Positions 45,187 through 53,542 of a DNA stretch of 64,000 nt are shown here, piece by piece (position 1 is the stretch's first letter; every line of letters starts with the position of its first letter). Both the position numbers and the translations under genes were made by a program. The stretch lies in assembly GCF_900095695.1 (NCBI RefSeq), contig NZ_FMIQ01000029.1:1-64000 (forward strand). Reading direction: 5' to 3'. Source of the DNA: Hafnia alvei. Lineage in GTDB: Bacteria; Pseudomonadota; Gammaproteobacteria; Enterobacterales; Enterobacteriaceae. The notes under the pieces are model-generated. The model made no database searches. It saw only the letters and a list, made by a program, of their open reading frames with translations, and had not been told where the DNA came from.

Positions 45187-45394
45187 GTTTTCGACAAAGA
45201 CAGCGCGAAAAAAATATTTAGGTATTGCTCAAGCATCATGCTTTTCCATAAGCGTCAATCAATTTAATATCCGAAATAATAGATTAACAATCAGGAAAAA
45301 CCGAGTATTGAGCACGATCAGTTTTCAATCACAAACCATTCATAGAACAGATGTTTATGATGAATTTGTGATTGAAATAGGGTTTAGTGGGAAA

Positions 45395-45820
45395 TTAGAT
45401 AAGACTCTCGGCGGTGCAGGTCCACGCGCTTGGGTGTTGATCAAAGCCCAAACGTGGGTAATATTCCTGTGCGAGCGGTGCTGCCAGCAGAATAACTTTG
45501 CAGTTGGGTTTCAGCTGGCGACACGTCATCTGTATTAATGCCTTACCTACACCGCTTTTTTGCACCGACTCTGATACCGCCAGATCGGATAAATAGCAGC
45601 AGTAGTTGAAATCTGTCACCGAACGAGCGATGCCAATCAGGCGCTCACCAGCCCATGCAGTGACTAAGATATCTGCATGTTCTAACATTCCAGCCAAACA
45701 TTCAGGGTTATCTAGCGGGCGTCGAGGGCCTAGCGTTGTTTCAGACAACAATTGTGAAAACTGTGCCACAGTGATCGGTTTATTGACGTGATAACACACT
45801 TCGGCTGGCGTTGATGACAT
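45395..45820 (-). CDS. GNAT-family N-acetyltransferase
   Basis: A 141-residue GNAT domain with the acetyl-CoA-binding loop SVQKSGVGKALIQ and the C-terminal YYPRLGFDQHPSAW strand pattern. The substrate is unknown. It is transcribed toward the nqrE remnant with a 208-base gap that contains nothing further that I can identify. Confidence 0.8.
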   Translation of the reverse strand: MSSTPAEVCYHVNKPITVAQFSQLLSETTLGPRRPLDNPECLAGMLEHADILVTAWAGERLIGIARSVTDFNYCCYLSDLAVSESVQKSGVGKALIQMTCRQLKPNCKVILLAAPLAQEYYPRLGFDQHPSAWTCTAESLI

Positions 45821-45883
45821 CTCTGACCTTCCCGTTAGTTTACTAAAACTGTGACGTTATATTATTGATATTAAAATCAAAAA

Positions 45884-46087
45884 TTAACGTTGGCGCTGTG
45901 ATTTAGCCCATTGCGCTTTCTGCCAATCTTCACAGCAGTCTTTGTCGCAAAAGTTGCCACTTTCAATTTTTTCGTGGCAGTTATAACACATACCGGTAAA
46001 TGGCATCTGCGTCTTTTGGCGGTTAGCAAGAGCGAGGTCACGCTCTAATTCTTCCAGTGCACTGGCGTTGTCAAACTCATCAGCCAT
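45884..46087 (-). CDS. Small zinc-ribbon protein
   Basis: A 67-residue protein with MCYNCHEKIESGNFCDKDCCEDW, where C-x2-C and C-x3-C knuckles form a zinc ribbon, and a charged N-terminal helix beginning ADEFDNASALEELERDLALA. Similar proteins occur in Enterobacterales without a settled function; the Glu-rich helix plus C4 ribbon recalls the DksA/TraR finger. It stands alone. Confidence 0.7.
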   Translation of the reverse strand: MADEFDNASALEELERDLALANRQKTQMPFTGMCYNCHEKIESGNFCDKDCCEDWQKAQWAKSQRQR

Positions 46088-46289
46088 TTTCTTCCCCTAT
46101 GTAGTCGTGACAAAATTGAGTAATAACAGAATTTCGTGATTACAGAATAGCGTTATGATGCGGTTCTCGAATCAAGCACGTGATTATACTCGGTTGAACG
46201 ATGATCGTCATACACTTGAATTGACCCTCATTCGATTCTCAGACTTGTCTTTAGCCTACCTCGCGAAGGGTATACCTTTCATTGATATA

Positions 46290-46317
46290 ATCGTTATATA
46301 ATAATTTATATAACGAT
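46290..46317. promoter_or_regulatory. ModE-like operator (perfect 28-bp palindrome)
   Basis: ATCGTTATATAA-TAAT-TTATATAACGAT is a perfect inverted repeat with 12-bp arms. CGTTATAT/ATATAACG are the half-sites of the molybdate regulator ModE. It lies 69-96 bases upstream of the DUF2623 gene start, and a molbindin gene follows further downstream, which supports molybdate control. Confidence 0.75.
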
Positions 46318-46385
46318 TGCTATTTGCTCAACGATAGCAATTTATTGAGGTTATCTCTCATGGTGAATGAGTCGTGGAGGATGAT

Positions 46386-46712
46386 GTGAAAAATCATTTT
46401 GGCGAAGGTGTGATGGACGGCGTAAGGGCTTATGAACCTAAATCGGCCAATGAGATGAGCCAGCACTGCTTCGACTATCGGCGTGGTTTCGTTTGTGGAT
46501 TTGCACACAGCTTTGGCAAACGGGTTGAAAATCGTTATATGGCTGCCTGCCGAGCGGGGGAGTTGGCGCGCGATTACGGACTAGAACGTGATGCCATTGC
46601 TGATTTTTTCCACGGCAGCGAAGATCGTGGTTTGCAGGAATATTATTACTCTGGTTATGAACGTTCACGTCGCGCAGACGAAGTCTTCTTTGGTGCTGAA
46701 GTGGCTGGCTGA
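46386..46712 (+). CDS. DUF2623 (YghW-like) protein
   Basis: A 108-residue soluble protein whose start (KNHFGEGVMDG) and DYRRGFVCGFAHSF block resemble E. coli YghW of DUF2623. Function is unknown. The GTG at 46386 is preferred: GGAGG is five bases upstream and it aligns with the YghW start. A GTG at 46374 would place that GGAGG inside the gene. The strong ModE-like palindrome upstream suggests a role linked to molybdate or molybdoenzymes. Confidence 0.75.
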   Translation: MKNHFGEGVMDGVRAYEPKSANEMSQHCFDYRRGFVCGFAHSFGKRVENRYMAACRAGELARDYGLERDAIADFFHGSEDRGLQEYYYSGYERSRRADEVFFGAEVAG

Positions 46713-46905
46713 ATAGATCGGGTTGGTCTCTGTTGCTGCGATTAACTTCTGTTAGTATTAAGGGTCGGTCTAGATTCGTGAATTTCAAGCAACATCAATG
46801 TGAGTTCGTCTTACTAACCTGAATTATCTCCTTGATGTTACGTGAGTTGTTTAGAGTCTGCATCATTGTGTCCTCAATACAGTTTGTTTAATCAAGGAGA
46901 GCAAA

Positions 46906-47334
46906 ATGTCTGTTTCAGCACGTAACCAATTTAGTGGCGTCATTTCAGCTGTCGCGGATGGAGCCGTCAATGACGAGGTTGAATTGACCTTAAACGGCGG
47001 CTCGAAAATTGTGGCGGTCGTCACTCACGCGAGCAAACAAGCCATGGGGTTAAGCAAAGGCAAAGACGCTGTCGCGTTAATCAAGGCGCCTTGGGTTATT
47101 TTGGCTTCAGAGGATTGTGGTTTAGTATTTTCTGCCCGTAATCAATTCGCCGGTGAAGTGAGTGCCTTTCTTAAGGGGGCTGTGAACTCAACGGTGCATG
47201 TGAAAACCGATCAGGGGATTGAACTCACTTCCGTTGTTACCAATGAAAGCGCAGAGGAAATGGCGCTAAGCGCCGGCAGTCGCGTAATTGCATTGATTAA
47301 AGCCTCCAGCGTTATGCTGGCTACCAAGGCCTAG
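46906..47334 (+). CDS. Molbindin (tandem TOBE/Mop molybdate-binding protein)
   Basis: A 142-residue protein made of two Mop domains (about residues 2-68 and 74-140), each with S-A-R-N-Q-F at the start (SARNQFSGVISAV and SARNQFAGEVSAF) and a strand ending ALIKA. Such di-Mop proteins bind molybdate or tungstate oxyanions and store or buffer them in the cytoplasm. AAGGAGAG precedes the ATG. It is followed four bases later by a GNAT gene and lies downstream of the ModE-like palindrome. Confidence 0.9.
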   Translation: MSVSARNQFSGVISAVADGAVNDEVELTLNGGSKIVAVVTHASKQAMGLSKGKDAVALIKAPWVILASEDCGLVFSARNQFAGEVSAFLKGAVNSTVHVKTDQGIELTSVVTNESAEEMALSAGSRVIALIKASSVMLATKA

Positions 47335-47338
47335 TCTT

Positions 47339-47809
47339 ATGCCGCAGATTCAATTTCGCCTGTTTGATCATTCTGATGCGCTTGCTTTGCGGCTAGTGTA
47401 TGAGTCTGCGGTTTCTCAACTCACCGTGGGTGAATATAATCTCGCTCAGCGAACGGCATGGATTGAGGCTAGTGCGGATCCTAATTATTGGCTGGACGTA
47501 CTTGAGCGTATTCAACCGACCGTAGCCTTAGTTGACGGAGAGATCGCCGGCTATTTCGATTTGCAGCCTGATGGATTAATCGATCATTTCTATGTATCAG
47601 CTTCATTTGCGCATCAGGGCATCGCTCGAGCGATGATGGATGAAATACTGCAACGAGCGCAGCTGCGTAGCCTTCCTGAAATTTATGCTTATGTAAGCCT
47701 TACTGCCCAGCCTTTCTTCACGCGTTATGGTTTTGAGATTGTTTATTGCCAAAACGTTGAGGTCGGCGGACAGCAGCTTGAGAATGCGCGCATGTGCAGA
47801 CGGCTTTAG
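47339..47809 (+). CDS. GNAT-family N-acetyltransferase
   Basis: A 156-residue acetyltransferase with VALVDGEIAGYFDLQPDGLIDHFYV, the acetyl-CoA loop HQGIARAMMDE and the end strand FFTRYGFEIV. It is YafP-like in form; the substrate is unknown. It starts four bases after the molbindin gene, so the two are co-transcribed, and ends at the terminator 47838-47868. Confidence 0.85.
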   Translation: MPQIQFRLFDHSDALALRLVYESAVSQLTVGEYNLAQRTAWIEASADPNYWLDVLERIQPTVALVDGEIAGYFDLQPDGLIDHFYVSASFAHQGIARAMMDEILQRAQLRSLPEIYAYVSLTAQPFFTRYGFEIVYCQNVEVGGQQLENARMCRRL

Positions 47810-47837
47810 GCGCGTTTGTCGATTGGCTAATAAATAT

Positions 47838-47868
47838 AAAAAAGCCCGTTCAGTGAACGGGCTTTTTA
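47838..47868. terminator. Bidirectional terminator between the GNAT gene and plaP
   Basis: AAAAAGCCCGTTCA and TGAACGGGCTTTTT make a 14-bp perfect stem with a one-base centre, so the real loop is formed by opening a few pairs. It serves both convergent genes. Confidence 0.9.
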
Positions 47869-47886
47869 GTTTATCAGGTTGAGTTT

Positions 47887-49248
47887 TTACTGAGCGATTT
47901 CAGCGTCATACTGCGGAGGCGGTTGACGGAAGCGGCGAGTCAGGAAGGTTAAGTAACCCAGACCGATAGCGCCCCAAATCAGACCTAACGTCATAGAGCT
48001 CTCTTCCAAGTTTACCCACAGCACACCAACGGTTGCAGCGCCTAATACCGGCAGCAGCAGATAGTTGATGTTGTCTTTCAGCGTACGATTACGTTTTTCA
48101 CGAATGTAGAACTGAGAGATAACTGACAGGTTCACGAAAGTAAACGCCACCAGAGCACCAAAGTTAATTAGCGCTGTGGCTGTCACCAGATCAAATGATA
48201 CCGCTGACAAGGCAATGCAACCGACCAACAGCACGTTGAACGCAGGAGTACGCCATTTCGGGTGGATGTATCCGAACAGGCGCTCAGGGAACACGCCATC
48301 ACGGCCCATAACGTACATCAGGCGAGAAACACCGGCGTGTGCGGCCATACCTGAAGCCAGTACCGTGACGCAGGAGAACACCAGAATGATGGACTGGAAG
48401 AACTTGCCTGCTACAAACAGCATGATTTCTGGCTGTGATGCATCTGGGTTCGCGAAGCGTGAGATATCTGGGAAGTACAACTGTAAGAAGTACGACACCA
48501 CGATAAAGATCACACCGCCAATCAGCGCTGTCAGGAAAATTGCTTTCGGGATAACGCGCCCTGCATCTGGCGTTTCTTCAGACAATGAACTGATACCATC
48601 AAAGCCTAAGAACGAGAAGCAGAGTATCGTCGCCCCGGTTATCATTGGCACCACATGCGCATTTTCAGAGATAAATGGACGGCTGCTGATCAGCGTACCG
48701 GCACCTTCACCACCGTAAATACCGTGGATAACCAGACCCAAGAAGATAATCATGATAGCAACCTGAATCACCACAATGATGGAGTTCAAGTTTGCAACGA
48801 GGTTAATGCCTCGTAGGTTAAATAGGGTCATCAGCGTGACTAAACCACCCACAAAAATCCAAGACGGTACGCCTGGGAAAATTGCTTCAAGGTAAATTTT
48901 AGCCAGCAAAATGTTGATCATCGGCATAAACAGATAATCAAGTAGAGAAGACCAACCCACCATAAAACCAACGTGCGGGCTAATCGCCTTCTGCGCGTAG
49001 GTATAGGCTGAGCCAGCTGACGGGAAGCGTTTAACCAGCTTTCCGTAACTAACCGCAGTGAACAACACTGCAATCAGTGCAATAGCATAAGATGTGGCAA
49101 CGTGGCCATCAGTGAGACCGCTAACGATACCAAAGGTATCAAAAATGGTCATCGGCTGCAGATAGGCCAACCCCATCATGACGACTTGTACAAGCGTCAA
49201 TGTTTTACGGAGTTCGACACGTTTTTGAGGTGAGGTATTAATCGCCAT
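47887..49248 (-). CDS. plaP: PlaP, low-affinity putrescine importer (APC family)
   Basis: A 453-residue APC-superfamily permease with 12 helices that follows E. coli PlaP (YeeF) throughout: [55 protein letters not shown] and [14 protein letters not shown]. PlaP takes up putrescine and supports surface motility in E. coli. GGAGG is seven bases before the ATG. An upstream ORF overlaps the start by 11 bases. Confidence 0.92.
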   Translation of the reverse strand: MAINTSPQKRVELRKTLTLVQVVMMGLAYLQPMTIFDTFGIVSGLTDGHVATSYAIALIAVLFTAVSYGKLVKRFPSAGSAYTYAQKAISPHVGFMVGWSSLLDYLFMPMINILLAKIYLEAIFPGVPSWIFVGGLVTLMTLFNLRGINLVANLNSIIVVIQVAIMIIFLGLVIHGIYGGEGAGTLISSRPFISENAHVVPMITGATILCFSFLGFDGISSLSEETPDAGRVIPKAIFLTALIGGVIFIVVSYFLQLYFPDISRFANPDASQPEIMLFVAGKFFQSIILVFSCVTVLASGMAAHAGVSRLMYVMGRDGVFPERLFGYIHPKWRTPAFNVLLVGCIALSAVSFDLVTATALINFGALVAFTFVNLSVISQFYIREKRNRTLKDNINYLLLPVLGAATVGVLWVNLEESSMTLGLIWGAIGLGYLTFLTRRFRQPPPQYDAEIAQ

Positions 49249-49468
49249 GACGCAGTCCTCCCATGCTCTCGACTTTTTGGTTCGATGTTGCGCAAAGCGG
49301 AGAGATCACAGGAAAACTTCGTGTGAAGAGACTACTAATAATTGAATAATATTCGGACAGGGGAGATGTAAAAGAAGCGCGAGCGGAGAAAGAAGCTCCA
49401 GCCCCGTAGTCGCTGCTGCTGCAGCGCATGCCAGTGAATCCCGGCGCGAAAGCGAATGATTGCCCCAT
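49238..49468 (-). CDS. Possible leader ORF overlapping the plaP start
   Basis: A 76-codon frame begins at 49468, has TGAGGAAAC eight bases before its ATG, and ends with TAA inside plaP, so it overlaps plaP by 11 bases. The peptide is rich in Ser, Phe and Ala, with no signal or family match. Position, ribosome-binding site and overlap fit a translated leader coupled to plaP. Several polyamine genes are controlled by leader peptides, but no link is shown here. It could also be chance. Confidence 0.4.
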   Translation of the reverse strand: MGQSFAFAPGFTGMRCSSSDYGAGASFSARASFTSPLSEYYSIISSLFTRSFPVISPLCATSNQKVESMGGLRHGD

Positions 49469-49569
49469 CTAAGTTTCCTCAGTAGTAGCGCGGCTAAATG
49501 TGCCGCTAAATAGCGATTATCATGTCCGGTTTTAAGCCGGCCTCAGTTATAAAACTCATTACCTGATGC

Positions 49570-49601
49570 AAAAAAATAACCGATGTCATTTTATACATCG
49601 G
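49570..49601 (-). terminator. Minus-strand terminator upstream of plaP
   Basis: On the minus strand CCGATGT-ATAAAATG-ACATCGG is followed by TTA and seven T residues: a standard rho-independent terminator. No minus-strand gene lies between it and the DUF1003 gene at 49977. It is therefore either an attenuator in a long plaP leader or the end of an unannotated small RNA. The rest of 49602-49861 shows no gene. Confidence 0.65.
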
Positions 49602-49861
49602 CCATTTGCAGGGCGCGTATTTTGCCCCAAGGGGGACAATCTGACAAGATGTGTAAGCGTACTTGAGGCCTTTCTTTTTTGCTTTTCGTGCTATTTTTTC
49701 GTTTTATTTAGCTCCGGCAAAAAACATGCCCAAAAAGCTAACAAATTCACAACCGATTTTGGCCTTAATCGTTCACTGAAGTACTAAATTTCAATCTTAA
49801 TTCGTGAGTTGAATCATGTATCGCAAATGAGAATAGATATCTGATTTGCTTTTTTTTATCG

Positions 49862-49938
49862 ACTTTGCCGGGGCATGTTTGACGAATTCGAATGTCGTTG
49901 CCAAAGTGGGAGTATCCTGTCATCGGTTTAATTGCCCC
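49862..49938 (+). promoter_or_regulatory. Possible structured leader of the DUF1003 gene
   Basis: GGGGCA (49870-49875) pairs with TGCCCC (49933-49938), and ACTTTG (49862-49867) pairs with CAAAGT (49902-49907). The two pairings cross, so they form a pseudoknot or exclude each other. The region ends 38 bases before the gene. I could not match it to a known riboswitch by eye. Confidence 0.3.
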
Positions 49939-49976
49939 ACGATGAAAGCTACTGATGTTTGTTGCAGAGAAACTCC

Positions 49977-50519
49977 ATGAATATTAACGATAACTCATTA
50001 CTACAAAAGCTGCGTGAATCGCGTCGTTTACGTCGAGAAAAGTTCCTGAATCAGAAAAAGGCCACGAATGTTACCGGCACTTCGGTACCGGCTTTAACGC
50101 TAGGTCAGCGGATGGCGGATGGCGTTACCAGCGTGATTGGTTCGTGGCGGTTTATCATCATCCAAAGCATTTTGCTAGCATGCTGGATGGTTGGTAATGC
50201 ATGGTTTGGCCATAATGCGTGGGATCCCTATCCATTTATCCTGTTGAATTTGCTGCTTTCATTTCAGGCGGCCTATACGGCACCAGCCATTATGATGAGC
50301 CAAACGCGGCAAAGTGATATGGATAGAAAAAGGGCGGAAAATGATTTTGAGATTAACGTGAAAGCGGAGCTGGAAATTGAGTTGTTGCACGAAAAAATCG
50401 ATCTGCTGAAAGAAAAAGAGATTCAGGCACTCACAGAAGCAATTCGCAGGCTGACGGAACGTCTTGATGCCGCCGCACAGCAGACAAAAAACGTGGCACC
50501 TACAGATGATGTTCAATAG
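49977..50519 (+). CDS. DUF1003 membrane protein
   Basis: A 180-residue protein with a basic N-terminus, two central helices (about residues 57-77 and 87-108) including the family signature DPYPFILLNLLLSFQAAYTA and IMMSQTRQ, and a long C-terminal coiled coil (about 125-170). The function of DUF1003 is unknown. I use the ATG at 49977; an in-frame TTG at 49959 is less likely. It converges on yegD with 38 bases between. Confidence 0.88.
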   Translation: MNINDNSLLQKLRESRRLRREKFLNQKKATNVTGTSVPALTLGQRMADGVTSVIGSWRFIIIQSILLACWMVGNAWFGHNAWDPYPFILLNLLLSFQAAYTAPAIMMSQTRQSDMDRKRAENDFEINVKAELEIELLHEKIDLLKEKEIQALTEAIRRLTERLDAAAQQTKNVAPTDDVQ

Positions 50520-50557
50520 GTGCCACACTTCATTGGTAAGTTGGCATTTACTTACAT

Positions 50558-51910
50558 TTAGCGATAAATACGCTGCGCCCAGCGTGCCAAACCGGCGGTT
50601 ACCGAACCAAAGTCGTTGCCACCGACGATTGGGATCCCCGGCAGCTGTCGCGCCAGCGCATCACGAATCAGAGGTGAGCGAGCACTTCCTCCGGTCAGAT
50701 AGATGACCTCAGGCGTGATGTTGCTGACGGTTAAGGCACTGCTGACCTGCTCTTGAATGCGCTCTAGAGGCTGAGTGATGGCTTCGGCTAATTCATGAAC
50801 GTTGAGGTGCTGAACTAGGCCATTGGCAATGAAATCCAGCGTTGTGCTGATGCTATCTTGCTGAGAAAGCGCAATTTTGCTCTCTTCTGCGCTACGCACT
50901 AAGCGATAGCTTAGGCGCTGCTGATAAACTTTCAGCAGAAGTTCAACCTTGCTAGGTTCAGCGGCATCACGGATTAAATCACGTAACATGCGGCCATTCG
51001 CCGTGCTGTAAAAGTCGCTTTGTGCGGGAACGTCGTTGGTGGCGACCGCATTCCAATAAGGTAAGGCAGGTAGCGCGGTGCCTTTTTCGGTGACGCCACC
51101 CGCGCCCAACAGCGGCATGAGCTGTTTAAAGGCCAGCATGATATCCAAGTCGTTACCGCCCACGCGGCAGCCGCTGTGGCCCAGCAGGCTTTCATGACGA
51201 TCGGTGCGATCGCGCCACTGCGGGCCCATCAGCAGGACGGAGCAGTCGGTTGTACCCCCTCCGATATCAACGACCAGCACTTTTTTCTCTTCGTTCAGCG
51301 TTGCTTCAAAATCAAGCCCAGCAGCAACGGGCTCAAATTGGAAAGTCACATCCTGAAAACCTGCGCGATGGGCAGCACGGTCAAGAATACCTTGTGCCTG
51401 TGCGTTGGCCTCTTCGCCGCCGGTGCCTTGAAAGTTCACCGGACGCCCAATAACCGCTTGGGTAATTGATTGATTCAGCGTGCTCTCCGCCTGACGTTTG
51501 ATGTGGAACATCATGGCGCACACCAAATCCTCAAACATTGCGATTTGCTGAGGTTTCAAGCCGTTGGCACCCAAGAATGACTTCGGTGATTTGACGAAGT
51601 AAACCTCTTCTGGGTCTTCTACATACAGGCTGAGCGCCTTTAGGCCAAACTGTAGGCTATCTGCGGTGACGGGAATATCTTCTTCCCGATTAAAATTTAT
51701 CGCACGGCGCAATAATTGTTGGTTTTCATCGCTGCCGGTTGGCACTTGCCAATGGCGATGTAAGCATTCGCTTACGGCTTCACGCGTAGGCGCACACAAC
51801 ATTGAGGGCAGATACGGAGAGTCCTGCTCAAGCGGTAGTAATTCAGGTTGGTCACCTTGCATGACTGCGACGGAGCAGTTTGCGGTACCGTAATCAAATC
51901 CAATAAACAT
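50558..51910 (-). CDS. yegD: YegD, Hsp70-like chaperone
   Basis: A 450-residue Hsp70-class ATPase without the peptide-binding domain. ATP-binding motifs are FIGFDYGTANCSVAV at the start, VVDIGGGTTDCSV in the middle and VIYLTGGSARSP near the end. It matches E. coli YegD, whose client is unknown. The start at 51910 has AGGAG six bases upstream. It is divergent from the alkA fusion gene, as in E. coli, with a 195-base gap. Confidence 0.92.
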   Translation of the reverse strand: MFIGFDYGTANCSVAVMQGDQPELLPLEQDSPYLPSMLCAPTREAVSECLHRHWQVPTGSDENQQLLRRAINFNREEDIPVTADSLQFGLKALSLYVEDPEEVYFVKSPKSFLGANGLKPQQIAMFEDLVCAMMFHIKRQAESTLNQSITQAVIGRPVNFQGTGGEEANAQAQGILDRAAHRAGFQDVTFQFEPVAAGLDFEATLNEEKKVLVVDIGGGTTDCSVLLMGPQWRDRTDRHESLLGHSGCRVGGNDLDIMLAFKQLMPLLGAGGVTEKGTALPALPYWNAVATNDVPAQSDFYSTANGRMLRDLIRDAAEPSKVELLLKVYQQRLSYRLVRSAEESKIALSQQDSISTTLDFIANGLVQHLNVHELAEAITQPLERIQEQVSSALTVSNITPEVIYLTGGSARSPLIRDALARQLPGIPIVGGNDFGSVTAGLARWAQRIYR

Positions 51911-52105
51911 ATGTTCTCCTGCGTTCCCCATGCCATGAAGGGCGGCGACTTTACTCTATTGTGCCGTTTTCATCAATGAACTCCTCCCGTCATTCCTGTT
52001 TAGGCATGCGGTGGTGGCGATCTTATGGTGATATCAATGTCCGATTTCCGCGAGTCAGAACGGATAATTAAGGATAAGCTGTGTACAGAATAAGCGGGGG
52101 GTAAT

Positions 52106-53542
52106 ATGAACGGTAATCATGAAATCTGGTATGCCGCATTAAAAGCACGCGATCCCAAATTTGATGGGCGTATTTTTGTCGGAGTGTCATCAACAAAAAT
52201 ATATTGTCGTACGGTTTGCGGAGCGCGCACGCCAAAAGCAGAGAACTGTCATTTTTATCCTAGCGCAGCGGCGGCTGAGCGCGATGGTTATCGCCCATGC
52301 TTAAAGTGCCGCCCAGAGCTCGCTCCCGGCTTATCCATTGTCGATCTCTCTAATCGTTATATACAGGTTGCGGTTCAGCTAATCGAGCAGGGCTATTTAA
52401 CGCAGAATAGCTGTGAGGCACTGGCGACGCGTTTAGGTATTTCGGATCGCCAGCTACGACGGGTTTTCGCCGAGCATTTTGGTGCTTCACCGATTGAGTA
52501 TGCGCAATCTTATCGCTTACTGCAGGCCAAACGGCTTTTGATGGATAGCCATCTGCCGTTAGAGGAAGTGGCGTTCAGCGCGGGCTTTGGTAGTTTGCGA
52601 CGCTTTAATGAGTTATTCAGTGCGAGGTATCGAATGACGCCCAGTTCTTTGCGTGCCAATAAGACGAAGCAAGAAGAAGGACTCATGCTTTCGGTTAGCT
52701 ATCGTCCTCCCTATGATTGGGGCTGGATGCTAGGGTTCCTGCAGGCGCGCTGCGTGGCCGGTGTGGATAACGTGACGGACGAGGGTGAATATCAGCGCAC
52801 GTTACGCGTGGGGCAGGATTCGGGATGGATTGCTTTGCGCCCCGATGCTCAGCGATGCCGAGTCAAGGTGCAGATTTCGAGCTCTTTAACGGCGCATGCG
52901 CCAGAAGTGCTGCGCCGAGTTCGCCAATTGTTAGATTTAGATGCTGATCCGCAGGCCATCGCTGAAGGCTTAGGTGAGCTCGCCTTGCACAATCCAGGAT
53001 TACGTTTGCCGGGATGCATGAATGCGTTTGAACAGTCGGTACGGGCTATTTTAGGGCAGGTGGTTAGCGTAAAAATGGCGGCGAAATTTGCCTCGGCGAT
53101 TGCTGAGCGTTGGGGGGAGTTTGTAGATACGCCGTTAGAGGGTTTGAATGCCATATTCCCCGATGCTAATCGGTTGGCTGTGCTGTCAGCGGAAGAGCTC
53201 AAAATTATCGGAATACCACTTAAACGCGCCGCCAGCATTGTGCGTTTGGCGCAGGAGGTGAGTGAAGGGCGTCTTATCCTAGAAGATGTTCTGGATATTG
53301 AAGGGAGTATTGCGGCTATCACCGCTATTCAAGGGATCGGCAGTTGGACCGCTACCTATATTGCGATGCGCGCGTGGAGTTGGCCAGATGCATTCTTACA
53401 GGGCGATTATCTGATTAAACAGCGTTTCCCGCAGATGACGCCGAGTAAAATTGTGAAATATGCCGAACGATGGCGGCCATGGCGTGCCTATGCCAATTTG
53501 CATCTTTGGCATAACGACGCTTGGACAATGGAGACATTATGA
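52106..53542 (+). CDS. alkA: Ada-AlkA fusion: methyl-sensing regulator plus 3-methyladenine DNA glycosylase II
   Basis: A 478-residue fusion. Residues about 1-75 form the Ada N-terminal zinc domain with Cys34, Cys38, Cys65 and Cys68; Cys34 corresponds to the methyl acceptor for phosphotriesters. About 80-185 is an AraC-type DNA-binding domain. About 195-475 is AlkA with the helix-hairpin-helix IQGIGSWTATYIAMRAW and the catalytic Asp in QGDYLIKQRF. It can sense and repair alkylation and control its own operon. Its stop overlaps the ogt start. E. coli AlkA lacks the Ada part. Confidence 0.93.
   Translation: MNGNHEIWYAALKARDPKFDGRIFVGVSSTKIYCRTVCGARTPKAENCHFYPSAAAAERDGYRPCLKCRPELAPGLSIVDLSNRYIQVAVQLIEQGYLTQNSCEALATRLGISDRQLRRVFAEHFGASPIEYAQSYRLLQAKRLLMDSHLPLEEVAFSAGFGSLRRFNELFSARYRMTPSSLRANKTKQEEGLMLSVSYRPPYDWGWMLGFLQARCVAGVDNVTDEGEYQRTLRVGQDSGWIALRPDAQRCRVKVQISSSLTAHAPEVLRRVRQLLDLDADPQAIAEGLGELALHNPGLRLPGCMNAFEQSVRAILGQVVSVKMAAKFASAIAERWGEFVDTPLEGLNAIFPDANRLAVLSAEELKIIGIPLKRAASIVRLAQEVSEGRLILEDVLDIEGSIAAITAIQGIGSWTATYIAMRAWSWPDAFLQGDYLIKQRFPQMTPSKIVKYAERWRPWRAYANLHLWHNDAWTMETL

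Noticed and set aside
45229-45231. Selenocysteine reading of the TGA in the nqrE-like gene
   Set aside because: NqrE is not a selenoprotein, and the codon falls in a poorly conserved N-terminal stretch; loss of function of the start is simpler.
45059-45538. 159-codon plus-strand frame across the nqrE 5' end and the GNAT 3' end
   Set aside because: It overlaps two recognisable genes on the other strand, has a composition of a reading-frame shadow and resembles no family.
48176-48718. 180-codon plus-strand frame inside plaP
   Set aside because: It is antisense to a permease gene whose full length aligns with PlaP.
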